Shown: positions 40,552 to 48,917 of the stretch, piece by piece
Numbering within the stretch: position 1 is the stretch's first letter
Layout of the letters: each line of letters starts with the position of its first letter
Origin: CAZTTG01 sp964615935
Lineage (GTDB): Bacteria > Planctomycetota > UBA1135 > GCA-002686595
Direction: 5' to 3'
Length of the DNA stretch: 64,000 nt
Assembly (NCBI GenBank): GCA_964615935.1
Contig: CAZTTG010000013.1
Location: 20,420 to 84,419, forward strand
The notes under the pieces: model-generated
The model's input: only the letters and a program-made list of their open reading frames with translations
The model's database searches: none
Told to the model about the DNA's origin: nothing
Position numbers and translations under genes: made by a program

Positions 40552-42135
40552 ATGAGAATCCGCATCCTCCCGCGCGCGCTCCCGGCCGGCATCGGCCTGG
40601 CCCTGCTGCTGCTCGCGGCGCCCCTGGCGGCCGACACGGTGGTCCTGCGGGACGGGCGCCGGGTGGAGGGCGAGGTGATCCGCAAGACCGCCGAGGTGGT
40701 GGTCGTCCGCACCGGCCTGGGGGAGCTGGAGTTCCCGGCCTCCGAGGTGGTCGAGATCATCGAGGGCAAGACCACCCTGCAGGTGTGGCGCGAGCGCGCC
40801 GCCAAGGCGAAGACCGCCGCGGACTGGTTCGAGCTCGGCCAGTGGGCCGACGAGAAGAAGCTGCGCTCCAAGGCCAGGAGCGCCTGGGAGAAGGCGGTAC
40901 AGCTGGACGGCGGCCACGCCGGCGCCCACAAGGCGCTGGGCCACGTGCTGTACAAGGGCCGCTGGATGACGCCGGAGCAGCGCGACGAGCAGGCGGCGGC
41001 CGACCTCGACGCGGAGATGCTGGCCAAGGGGCTGGTGCGCCACGAGGGGAGCTGGGTCACCCCCGAGGAGAAGGCCAAGCTCGAGCAGGGGCTGGTGCTC
41101 TACGAGGGCGAGTGGATGCAGCCCGACGACGCCAAGCGCGCGCAGGGGCTGGCGAAGTACGGCGACCTGTGGATGCCCGCGGGCATCGTCCTCGCCCACG
41201 AGGAGCGCGACGCGGTCAACCAGCTCCTGGGAGCCCACCACGACGGCTACTACAACGAGGACGCCTTCGTGATGGGGCCCTACGAGGAGGAGTACCTGCG
41301 CGAGGTGGCCAGCTACCTGACGGCCTCCCGGGAGTGGTTCGACGGGCAGTACGGCACCGAGCCGGGCATGGCCCTGATGGGCGGTCGCCCGGCCCAGTTC
41401 TTCCTGTGGGATCGCGACCCGCTCCCCTTCGAGGACACCGTGGCGCACTTCGTGGCCCAGACCCCCTCCCTGCCCGAGGAGGCCGTGCCGGCCCTGCGCA
41501 AGGTCCACGGCTTCTACTTCTTCGATCCCTTCACCCTGTCCTCGGCGCGCATCGGCTACCGCGATCGCAGCCACCTGACCGGCCACTGCGTGCACCACAT
41601 GGGGCACCTGATGGTCAACCGGGTGGGCTACGACGGGACCCTGCTGCCGCCCTGGTACGACGAGGGGCTGGCGGCGCTGATCGAGCACGCGGTGCTGGGC
41701 AAGAACCACGTGTTCTGCCGGGCCGAGGCGGTGCGCGAGCCGCCCTCGGGCACGGTGGCCAAGGGGAAGGACCGCGAGTTCAACACCCAGAGCTTCCGCA
41801 ACGGGCGCTGGCAGGAGGCCCTGGCCGACGCCCTGCGGGCCAACCGCGTCCCGAGCTTCGACAAGCTGGCGGCCAAGGACCTGGGGGATCTCGAGCTGAT
41901 CGACATCGCCACCTCCATCCAGATCCTCTCGTGGATGATCCAGACCGCCGAGCCCGGCGCGCTGCGAGCCTTCCACGACGAGGTGCGCCAGGGGCAGCCC
42001 CCCGCGCCGGTGCGCGTGCTGCGCGACGTCCGCGAGCGCCACGCCGTCTACGACCGGGCCTTCGGCGCCGCGATGGGGATGCCCTGGAGGCGGGTCGACC
42101 GGGAATGGAGGCAGTGGGTACTGACCCCACGCTGA
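40552..42135 (+). CDS. Secreted gluzincin-like protein with altered zinc motif
   Basis: A 527-residue protein with a signal peptide (ALPAGIGLALLLLAAPLAA). An N-terminal SH3-like strand set (TVVLRDGRRVEGEVIRKTAEVVVV) is followed by a TPR-like helical part and repeated short modules of the type GLVRHEGSWVTPEEKAK, GLVLYEGEWMQPDDAKR. The C-terminal half has a gluzincin arrangement (H-x4-H, then W-x-D-E-G-L-A), as in DUF1570-like planctomycete proteins, but the motif reads HHMGHLMV instead of HExxH, so the catalytic Glu is replaced by His. It may be inactive or bind metal differently. The ATG is 164 bases after the FHA regulator; an inverted repeat GTGGCC/GGCCAC (40505-40527) lies between. Confidence 0.7.
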   Translation: MRIRILPRALPAGIGLALLLLAAPLAADTVVLRDGRRVEGEVIRKTAEVVVVRTGLGELEFPASEVVEIIEGKTTLQVWRERAAKAKTAADWFELGQWADEKKLRSKARSAWEKAVQLDGGHAGAHKALGHVLYKGRWMTPEQRDEQAAADLDAEMLAKGLVRHEGSWVTPEEKAKLEQGLVLYEGEWMQPDDAKRAQGLAKYGDLWMPAGIVLAHEERDAVNQLLGAHHDGYYNEDAFVMGPYEEEYLREVASYLTASREWFDGQYGTEPGMALMGGRPAQFFLWDRDPLPFEDTVAHFVAQTPSLPEEAVPALRKVHGFYFFDPFTLSSARIGYRDRSHLTGHCVHHMGHLMVNRVGYDGTLLPPWYDEGLAALIEHAVLGKNHVFCRAEAVREPPSGTVAKGKDREFNTQSFRNGRWQEALADALRANRVPSFDKLAAKDLGDLELIDIATSIQILSWMIQTAEPGALRAFHDEVRQGQPPAPVRVLRDVRERHAVYDRAFGAAMGMPWRRVDREWRQWVLTPR

Positions 42136-45100
42136 AGTCGGGCACCCCTCGGGGGGCGCCGAAGATCCCCGGCTACCGCATCCGCAGGGAGCTGGGCCGG
42201 GGCTCCACCGGCATCGTCTACGAGGCCGAGCAGCTGGCCGTCGACCGGGTGGTGGCCCTGAAGGTGCTGCGGCCGGAGCTGGCCCGGCGCGGCCGGGCCG
42301 TGCGCCGCCTGCAGCGCGAGGTGCGCACCACCGCCCGCCTCAACCACCCCAACATCGTCTCGGCCCTCGACATGGGGGAGACCGACGGCCTGTGGTGGTA
42401 CGCCATGGAGCTGGTCGAGGGGAGCTCGCTGGCGGAGCGGATCCGCGAGCGGGGGACCCTCTCCGAGCGCGAGGTCCTGCGGCTCTTCCTGCCCCTGGCC
42501 GACGCGCTCCAGCACACCTTTCAGCTCCGGGTGGTGCACCGCGACATCAAGCCCGGCAACACCCTGATCGACTCCTCGGGGCGCCCCTGGCTGGTGGACC
42601 TGGGCCTGGCCTTCGCCGACGACGACCCCATGGTCACCAAGAGCGGGACCACCCTGGGCACGCCCCACTACGTGAGCCCGGAGCAGGCGCGCAACCCCCA
42701 GCGGGCCGACATCCGCAGCGACATCTGGTCGCTGGGCGCCTCCTTCTACCACGCCCTGTGCGGGGTCCCCCCCTTCGTGGGCGACAGCGTGGCCGAGATC
42801 CTCTCGGGGGTGCTCTACTCGCGCATCCCCGACCCGCGCGAGCTCAACCCGCGCATCTCGAAGGACATGGCGCTGGTCCTGCGCAAGTGCCTGACCCGCG
42901 ATCCGGCCCGGCGCTATCAGGAGCCGGCCCAGCTGCTGGAGGATCTCGAGCGCATCCGCGAGCGCCGCCGGGTCCGCGTCCAGCGCAGCAGCCTCGATCC
43001 GGTGCTGAACCAGGGGAGCTGGCGCGCCCGCCTGCTCGGCGGGGCGGCGGTCCTCCTGATCGCCGCCCTGACGATCCTGGCCGTCACGCGGCCGTGGACC
43101 GGCGCGGGCTCGGCGGAGGAGAGCGGCCGTCCGGCGCTGGAGCCCCACGCGCCGCTGGAGGCGATCCTGCAGCGGGCCCGGCGCGAGGAGTCCTACCTGG
43201 GCGCGGCCGTCCTGGACCTCGAGGAGATCCTGCAGCTGCTGCCCGAGAAGTACCAGGAGCGCCACCAGGAGGTGAGCTACGCGGTCCGCGCCCTGTATCG
43301 CGAGGGCGTCCCCGCCGCGGCGCGGGCCGCGCGTCCGCGCGTCGAGGCGATGCTGGAGGCCGGCGAGCTCGCCCGGGCGCGGGCTCTCGTGCTCGGCTTC
43401 CGGGCCGAGCTGGGCTCCCGCTTCGGCCTGGCCCCGGCCCAGCTCGACCAGGCCCTGCGATCGGCGGACCTCGACGACCTGGAGCGGCGCGTGGAGCGGA
43501 GGCTGGAGGCGAAGCTGAAGGAGCTGGAGGGCCTCGTGCGCAAGCGCTACGACGATCTCGTCGCCAGCCGGGTGGACGCCGAGCGCGCGGGCGGACGCTG
43601 GCGCGCCGCGCGCGAGCTCCTGGTGGCCGACGTGGGCGCCTGGATGGAGGAGCAGGGCATCTCGGCCGCGGGCCTGCCCGAGGACGACCTGACGCCCATC
43701 CTCGACCACCTGCAGCGGCTCGTGTGCGACCGCGACCGGGAGAAGCTCGAGGACGCCTGGAAGGCGCTGGACGACGAGCTGGCCCTGCGGGTCGTCAGCG
43801 CCTCGCAGGAGGTGAAGGCCCTGCTCGAGAACGCCGCCCTGGACGGGCCCGCCGAGGGGGCCCTGCGCCTGGCCTTCGCCGAGGAGCTGGAGGCCCTCGG
43901 GCTGGAGCCGGAGCAGATGCTCGACGGGGTCCAGCGCAAGGCCCTGGGCGAGCTGGAGGAGCGGGCCGCGGTCCTCCGCGGCCTGGAGGCGCTGCACCGG
44001 CAGCGGGCCGCGCAGGAGTGGATGGCGGAGACCGAGCACCGGGCCGGCGTGCTCCTGGCGGACCGGCTCTACGCCCGGGCCGGCGAGGTCTGGAGCGGGG
44101 GGGTGGGGGCGGAGTTCCTGGCGGGCCTCCGGGATCGGATCGAGCTGCGCCGGCTCGAGGCGCGGCTCCTCCAGGATCTGCTGGAGCGGGCGGCGCGGAC
44201 CGTGAGCGAGCGGGACGGGGAGCGGATCGAGCTCAACATCGGAGGCATCGTCCACGGCGGGACGATCGACGCGACCGCCGATCCCCTGGTCGGCGGCTTC
44301 TACCTCGAGACGCGGCCGACCCGCAAGCGCTGGCTGGCCCTGCGCGAGATCGAGAGCTCGGAGGTGGAGCGGGCGACGGTGCTGGACACCCGGGCCGTCG
44401 AGGGGATCCTGGGCCTGGCGGGGCACGATCACGCATACCGGGACGACTCCTCCCGGGTGGCCCACGCGCTGTTCCGCTATCACGAGGGGGATCGCGAGGG
44501 CGCGCGCTCCATCCTGGCTCAAGCTGGCCGACTGGACGGGCGAAGCGGGGAGCTCGCCGGCGATCTCCTGGCCCGCATCCAGGCGGCCGACGAGCGGGAC
44601 GAGGACCAGCGCCGCGAGGACCTGACGGTGGCCCGGCATCAGTACCGCCAGATCAAGCTCCTGACCAAGGAGTCGGCCACCCCCGAGAAGACCCGGGCCG
44701 TGGTCGAGAAGATCGAACTGCTCCTCACGAGCTACCTGTACCTGGACTTCGTCCGGGACAAGGCCAGCGAGCTGCGGGAGCTGCGCCGGGAGCTGGAGAA
44801 CCCGCCCGGCCGCGATCTGGAGCGAGAGCTGCGCGAGGCCTTCGCGCCGGACGAGCTCGGGGTGAGGGCGCCGCTGCGCGTCTTCTTCGCCTTCGACTTC
44901 GGCCGCGAGCGGGCCGGCGACCGCGGTCGCGAGGTCGGCACCTGGCGGATCCCGGACGACTGGCGCCAGGACTCCTACGGCTGGCACGCCCCCCGCGCGG
45001 TGAGCGTGGGGGCCCTGCTCGAGGATAGGGCCTGGCCCGAGCTGGCCCTGCTCTCCCCGCTGGACACGGACTTCCCCGAGCTGGAGGTGATCTCGACCAT

Positions 45101-45533
45101 CCAGCAGCTGCGTGACTCGGGCGAGCCCCGGCTGCTGGTGCTCACGGTCGCGGGCTGGCACGTGGCCATCGGGAGCCCGGGGCCCCTGGGCCAGGCGGGG
45201 GACGGCTTCTGGACCGCCACCACGGGATCCCGGGCGGCGCTCGTGGAGCTGGTCGAGAGCGCCGGCGACCGGGAGGGCAAGCCCTTCCCCGGCCTGGAGC
45301 TCGGCCACGGCTACCGCATCCGGATGGCCCTGACCAACGAGCGCCGCCGGCTGCACCTCCAGGTCGAGGACCTCGGCCTGCCGGAGGAGCGAAAGAAGCC
45401 CGAGATGATCTTCCGGGACACCATGAGCCTGCCCAGCCCGGAGAAGGGCGCCCTCGGAACGAGCGCCCTGAGGTTCCGCTCGCTCGAGCCGGTGCGGCTG
45501 GACCGGGTCGAGATCGAGGGTCGGTACCGCTGA
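42105..45533 (+). CDS. Receptor-like Ser/Thr protein kinase with large extracytoplasmic domain
   Basis: A 1142-residue protein. Residues about 20-290 are a Hanks-type kinase: glycine loop ELGRGSTGIVYEA (about 29), Lys in VALKVLRPEL (about 52), catalytic VVHRDIKPGN (about 144), metal motif DLG in LVDLGLAFA, and GTPHYVSPEQA. One membrane helix (about 309-327) follows. The remaining 800 residues are mostly helical and charged, probably periplasmic, and contain a beta-rich section near the end (about 920-1142). This is the layout of planctomycete transmembrane kinases. ATG 42105 overlaps the preceding gene by 31 bases, so the two are likely co-expressed. Its TGA abuts the stop of the convergent gene. 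Confidence 0.82.
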   Translation: MEAVGTDPTLKSGTPRGAPKIPGYRIRRELGRGSTGIVYEAEQLAVDRVVALKVLRPELARRGRAVRRLQREVRTTARLNHPNIVSALDMGETDGLWWYAMELVEGSSLAERIRERGTLSEREVLRLFLPLADALQHTFQLRVVHRDIKPGNTLIDSSGRPWLVDLGLAFADDDPMVTKSGTTLGTPHYVSPEQARNPQRADIRSDIWSLGASFYHALCGVPPFVGDSVAEILSGVLYSRIPDPRELNPRISKDMALVLRKCLTRDPARRYQEPAQLLEDLERIRERRRVRVQRSSLDPVLNQGSWRARLLGGAAVLLIAALTILAVTRPWTGAGSAEESGRPALEPHAPLEAILQRARREESYLGAAVLDLEEILQLLPEKYQERHQEVSYAVRALYREGVPAAARAARPRVEAMLEAGELARARALVLGFRAELGSRFGLAPAQLDQALRSADLDDLERRVERRLEAKLKELEGLVRKRYDDLVASRVDAERAGGRWRAARELLVADVGAWMEEQGISAAGLPEDDLTPILDHLQRLVCDRDREKLEDAWKALDDELALRVVSASQEVKALLENAALDGPAEGALRLAFAEELEALGLEPEQMLDGVQRKALGELEERAAVLRGLEALHRQRAAQEWMAETEHRAGVLLADRLYARAGEVWSGGVGAEFLAGLRDRIELRRLEARLLQDLLERAARTVSERDGERIELNIGGIVHGGTIDATADPLVGGFYLETRPTRKRWLALREIESSEVERATVLDTRAVEGILGLAGHDHAYRDDSSRVAHALFRYHEGDREGARSILAQAGRLDGRSGELAGDLLARIQAADERDEDQRREDLTVARHQYRQIKLLTKESATPEKTRAVVEKIELLLTSYLYLDFVRDKASELRELRRELENPPGRDLERELREAFAPDELGVRAPLRVFFAFDFGRERAGDRGREVGTWRIPDDWRQDSYGWHAPRAVSVGALLEDRAWPELALLSPLDTDFPELEVISTIQQLRDSGEPRLLVLTVAGWHVAIGSPGPLGQAGDGFWTATTGSRAALVELVESAGDREGKPFPGLELGHGYRIRMALTNERRRLHLQVEDLGLPEERKKPEMIFRDTMSLPSPEKGALGTSALRFRSLEPVRLDRVEIEGRYR

Positions 45534-46145
45534 TCAGTCCGCGTCCGGCAGGGCGAAGCGCTCCAGCACCCGCTCGGCGCGCTCGTAGCGCTCGGGCGGG
45601 ATGAGGTCCTGGATGGACTCCAGCGCCCCCTGCACCTCCTCCGCCGAGGCGCCGCAGCGCAGGCAGCCGCGGGCGTGCCCGGCGAGCTGACGATCCTGGC
45701 CGGTGGCCGCCAGGGCGGCGACCGCCAGGAGCTCGCGGCGGGCGGGCGAGAGGCCCGGCCGGGTCAGGACCCGCCCGTAGGCGTGGCCCAGGATCCAGGC
45801 CCCGAAGTCGGGGTGGCCGCGCTCCAGCATGGCCCGCACATCGGCCGCCTTGTCGCGGTAGATGCGCTCGAAGAGGGTGAGGCCGCGCTCGGGGCGATCG
45901 GGCTCGTCGAGCATCTCCCCGGGCTCGGGTTCACCCAGGCCCCCGGCCTCCTCGAGCACGCCCAGGGCCTCGACCACCCGCGGGAAGCCGGCGAAGAGGT
46001 GGGCCTGTACCACCGCCTCCCGCCAGGAGCGATCGGGCTCGCCCGGCCCGGCCTCCCGGCGCAGGTGGGTGAGGCGGTCCCAGTCCCCCAGGACCACGGC
46101 GGTGAACAGGCGCAGGAGGCGGCGATCGGCGTCGGTGAGGGACAT
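45534..46145 (-). CDS. Carboxymuconolactone decarboxylase (PcaC/AhpD)-fold protein
   Basis: A 203-residue helical protein. The segment RRELLAVAALAATGQDRQLAGH and the following CLRCGASAEEVQGALE fit the carboxymuconolactone decarboxylase-like pattern (R-E-L-x-x-x-A-x-L-x-x-x-G, then H-x-x-x-x-x-x-x-G-x-x-x-x-E). Its CxxC pair suggests a redox role as in AhpD-type members, although the position differs from the classical active site. The N-terminal half has no recognised motif. An ATG 12 bases upstream (46157) is possible. Its stop codon directly adjoins the kinase stop (TGATCA), so the genes are tail to tail without a gap. Confidence 0.68.
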   Translation of the reverse strand: MSLTDADRRLLRLFTAVVLGDWDRLTHLRREAGPGEPDRSWREAVVQAHLFAGFPRVVEALGVLEEAGGLGEPEPGEMLDEPDRPERGLTLFERIYRDKAADVRAMLERGHPDFGAWILGHAYGRVLTRPGLSPARRELLAVAALAATGQDRQLAGHARGCLRCGASAEEVQGALESIQDLIPPERYERAERVLERFALPDAD

Positions 46146-46175
46146 GGGGGGGAGCATACACGTTGGAGGCTTTCC

Positions 46176-46247
46176 GGCGCGGCCTCGTCACAGCCTGCCG
46201 GGACGCCCACGGGGTTCCTGCCCCGGCGGACGATTCCTGCGGCGGTG
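46176..46247. repeat. Direct repeat, copy 1 (72 bp)
   Basis: Starts GGCGCGGCCTCGTCACAGCC and ends GATTCCTGCGGCGGTG. It matches copy 2 at 46308-46379 with a few substitutions (for example GCCTG versus GCCTC), offset 132 bases. It may be part of a dispersed intergenic repeat family in this genome. Confidence 0.8.
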
Positions 46248-46307
46248 CGGCGTGGGCCGGAACAACGGCAGACGTGAGCGGTCTAGTCGGCGAGCGCCCG
46301 CGGAGCA

Positions 46308-46379
46308 GGCGCGGCCTCGTCACAGCCTCCCGGGACGCCCACGGGGTTCCTGCCCCCACGAGCGATTCCTGCTGCCGTG
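46308..46379. repeat. Direct repeat, copy 2 (72 bp)
   Basis: Second copy of the element at 46176-46247, in the same orientation, ending GATTCCTGCTGCCGTG. The 60 bases between copies are unrelated. Confidence 0.8.
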
Positions 46380-46524
46380 AGGCATGGCCCACGGTACTAC
46401 GGCGGCGGACGGTTCGACCGATGGTCACGCCACATGCTCGGTGCGCTGCGCGCACCTCGCGTGGCGTTACGGCGCCACTCGGCGCCGGCGCGGCAAGTGT
46501 GCCGCGCGGGGAGGTCCAGCTCCT

Positions 46525-47337
46525 TCAGGGAGAACCACTGCCGTCAACACGACGCCCGATGGGCTCCCCCAAGCGCAGCGGGTGGCCCGGCTCGAGCCCC
46601 TCGAGCGGGACCGGGCCGCCGCGGGGGGCGACCAGGACCACGGTCGAGCCCATCTCGAAGCGGCCCAGCTCCTCGCCCCGCCGCAGCTCGATGGGCGGGT
46701 CGGGAGCCCCGGCGAAGCCCGGCTCCAGGGTCCCGATCCGGATCCGGCCGACGTTGAGGGCCCCGACCAGGCAGAGGAGCAGCGGCCCGCCGGCCGTCTC
46801 GTAGAGCAGGGACCAGCGCTCGTTGGTGGCCAGCACCGACGGGCGGCGGGCGAGGACCCGGGGGGCGACCGAGCGGCGCGCGCCCGGCATCCACTCGGCG
46901 AAGGCGATCCGCCCGTCCTCGGGGGCGTGCACCCGGTGGTAGTCCCGCGGCGAGAGGTAGAGGGTCCAGTAGGCGGCCCCGGCGAGCTCGATCCCCCGGG
47001 CCGCGGCCCCGAAGAGGTCGCCGGGGGAGTAGGGCCGGCCCTTGGCCTGCAGGATCTCGCCCCCCCGGACCGTGCCGAGGGTCTGAACGGCTCCATCCAC
47101 CGGGGAGGGCAGGAGCTCGGGCTCCTCGGGGAAGGAGCGAGCCCCCGGCGCCAGGCGGCGCACGAAGAAGGCCCCCAGGCTGGGGTACTCGGCGGGATCC
47201 AGCTCCGCCTCGGAGGGGTCGGCCCCGGTCGCGGCGCAGTAGGCGCGGTAGAGGGGGGCCCTCAGCCCGCGCGGCAGCCGGCGGTCGGCCAGCCAGCCCG
47301 CGAGGCGGGAGACGCTCCTGCGCAGGGGGGTGGACAT
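46525..47337 (-). CDS. psd: Phosphatidylserine decarboxylase
   Basis: A 270-residue proenzyme. YPSLGAFFVRRLAPGAR, SPVDGAVQ, YLSPRDYHRVHAPEDG (catalytic D-Y-H-R-x-H), and EMGSTVVL are diagnostic; the GST motif near residue 235 is the self-cleavage site that generates the pyruvoyl group. The length fits the family. It converts phosphatidylserine to phosphatidylethanolamine at the inner membrane. No pssA is adjacent. The ATG (47335-47337) is favoured because the conserved N-terminus follows it. A TATACC box on the minus strand (complement of 47350-47355) could give a nearly leaderless transcript. Confidence 0.9.
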   Translation of the reverse strand: MSTPLRRSVSRLAGWLADRRLPRGLRAPLYRAYCAATGADPSEAELDPAEYPSLGAFFVRRLAPGARSFPEEPELLPSPVDGAVQTLGTVRGGEILQAKGRPYSPGDLFGAAARGIELAGAAYWTLYLSPRDYHRVHAPEDGRIAFAEWMPGARRSVAPRVLARRPSVLATNERWSLLYETAGGPLLLCLVGALNVGRIRIGTLEPGFAGAPDPPIELRRGEELGRFEMGSTVVLVAPRGGPVPLEGLEPGHPLRLGEPIGRRVDGSGSP

Positions 47338-47416
47338 CGCCCCGCCACGGTATACTCCGGGCCCCGAGGACGGGAGCCCCCGCATCCCGCTCGGACCGGC
47401 CGCGCGCCCGAGCGGG

Positions 47417-47442
47417 TTGACTTCGAAGCCCCCCGCTATTAC
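47417..47442 (+). promoter_or_regulatory. Possible promoter before glmU
   Basis: TTGACT (47417-47422) is a good -35 match; TATTAC (47437-47442) follows after a short 14-base spacer, or TACAAG at 17 bases. A separate TATACT lies at 47351. The exact -10 is uncertain. Confidence 0.35.
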
Positions 47443-47511
47443 AAGGTTCGGCCCTATTTCCGCGCCGTGCACCCCCCGTGTGCCCGGCGCCTCCGCCGTT
47501 TCGTGGGGATC

Positions 47512-48906
47512 ATGAAGTCACAGCCCAACCCAGAGGCGTCCACCGGCGCCGCCGCACCGACCTCGCCGGACATCGCGATGATCCTGGCCGCGGGCCAGGG
47601 GACCCGCATGAAGTCGGCCTGGCCCAAGGTGCTGCACGAGATGTGCGGCCGGCCGATGCTCTTCTACGCCCTGGACCAGATCCTGGCCCTCGAGCCGAAG
47701 CGCGTCCTGGTGGTGGTGGGGCACGAGGCGGACAAGGTCCGCCAGGCCATCGCCGACGCGGGCTACGACGAGCGGGTGCGCTGCGTGGTCCAGGAGGAGC
47801 AGCTCGGGACCGGTCACGCGGCCCAGGTGTGCCTGCCCGAGATGGGCGAGGACCCCGGGTGCGTGCTGCTCACCTACGGGGACATGCCGCTGCTCTCGGT
47901 CGAGAGCCTGCGCGCGCTCCTGGCCGCCCGGGAGGAGGCCAGCGACGCGCACGGGCGGCCCGGCGCGGCCATGCTGACCGCGGTCCCCTCCGATCCGCGC
48001 GCCTACGGGCGCGTGCTGCGCAAGAGCGAGGGCGGGGACGTGGCCGGCATCGTCGAGGAGAAGGACTGCACCCCCGAGGAGCTCGCCATCCGCGAGGTCA
48101 ACCTGGGGGTCTACGCCCTGCCCGGGCCCGAGCTGGTCGAGATCCTGCCGCGGCTCACCCCCGACAACGCCCAGGGCGAGTACTACGTCACCGACGTGGT
48201 GCGCCACCTCTTCGAGGCCGGGCACCGGGTGGTGGGAATCCCCGTGGACGAGCGCGAGGGCATCGGCGTCAACAACCTGGCGCACCTGGCCGAGGCCCGC
48301 TGCGAGCTGCAGCGCCGCATCCTGGAGGAGCACCTCCTCGCGGGGGTGGCCATCGAGGATCCCGACTCGACCTACATCGACTGGGGGGTCGAGATCGGCG
48401 CCGGAACGCGCATCCTGCCCTGCACCGTGATCCGCTCGGGGGTGGTGATCGGCGCCGACTGCGAGGTGGGTCCCTTCACCCACCTGCGAGGCGGCACGCG
48501 GCTGCGCGACCGCTCCGAGGTGGGCAACTTCACCGAGGTCAAGAAGTCCGAGCTGGGCGAGGGCACCAAGGCCAAGCACCTCTCCTATCTGGGTGACACC
48601 ACCATCGGGCCCGGCTCCAACATCGGCGCCGGCACCATCTTCGCGAACTACGACGGGGTGAAGAAGCACCGCACCACGGTGGGGGCCAGGGCCTTCATCG
48701 GCAGCGGCACCATCCTGGTGGCGCCCAACGAGGTGGGGGAGGGCGCGACGACCGGCGCCGGTGCGGTGGTCACCCGCCAGGCCGGAATCCCCCCCGGAGA
48801 GACCTGGATCGGGGTCCCCGCCCGTCCCCTGCGGCCCAAGGCCAGGGCCGGGACCGGCCCCCCTCCCGAGACCGCCCGCCCGGTTCCCAACGAGTCCGAC
48901 GACTGA
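47512..48906 (+). CDS. glmU: GlmU: N-acetylglucosamine-1-phosphate uridyltransferase / glucosamine-1-phosphate acetyltransferase
   Basis: A 464-residue bifunctional enzyme. The uridylyltransferase half begins after about 20 extra residues with MILAAGQGTRMKSAWPKVLH, then QEEQLGTGHA, TYGDMPLL and GIGVNNL. The C-terminal left-handed beta-helix carries the acetyltransferase motifs EVGNFTEVKKSELG, KHLSYLGDTTIG and TIFANYDGVKKHRT. It makes UDP-GlcNAc for peptidoglycan and for the lpxA substrate of the nearby lipid A genes. It leads the glmU-prs-rplY run; prs follows after 11 bases. Confidence 0.93.
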   Translation: MKSQPNPEASTGAAAPTSPDIAMILAAGQGTRMKSAWPKVLHEMCGRPMLFYALDQILALEPKRVLVVVGHEADKVRQAIADAGYDERVRCVVQEEQLGTGHAAQVCLPEMGEDPGCVLLTYGDMPLLSVESLRALLAAREEASDAHGRPGAAMLTAVPSDPRAYGRVLRKSEGGDVAGIVEEKDCTPEELAIREVNLGVYALPGPELVEILPRLTPDNAQGEYYVTDVVRHLFEAGHRVVGIPVDEREGIGVNNLAHLAEARCELQRRILEEHLLAGVAIEDPDSTYIDWGVEIGAGTRILPCTVIRSGVVIGADCEVGPFTHLRGGTRLRDRSEVGNFTEVKKSELGEGTKAKHLSYLGDTTIGPGSNIGAGTIFANYDGVKKHRTTVGARAFIGSGTILVAPNEVGEGATTGAGAVVTRQAGIPPGETWIGVPARPLRPKARAGTGPPPETARPVPNESDD

Positions 48907-48917
48907 AGGAGGCAGAC

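Larger units (their letters stand above)
46146..46524. other. Gene-free interval with direct repeats and hairpins
   Basis: No convincing gene in about 380 bases. It contains two copies of a 72-base repeat (listed separately) and a small hairpin GGTGCG/CGCACC (46440-46456). Open frames cross it on both strands, but their products are repeat translations of low complexity. Confidence 0.6.

Noticed and set aside
46176..46379. CRISPR array.
   Set aside because: Only two copies, 72 bp long with a 60-bp spacer, and no cas genes nearby.
45931..46455. Minus-strand frame of 174 residues with a repeated GAGTPWAS motif.
   Set aside because: The repeated residues are only the translation of the 72-bp direct repeat, and the rest is antisense or frame-shifted against the carboxymuconolactone-type gene. 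No protein family resemblance.
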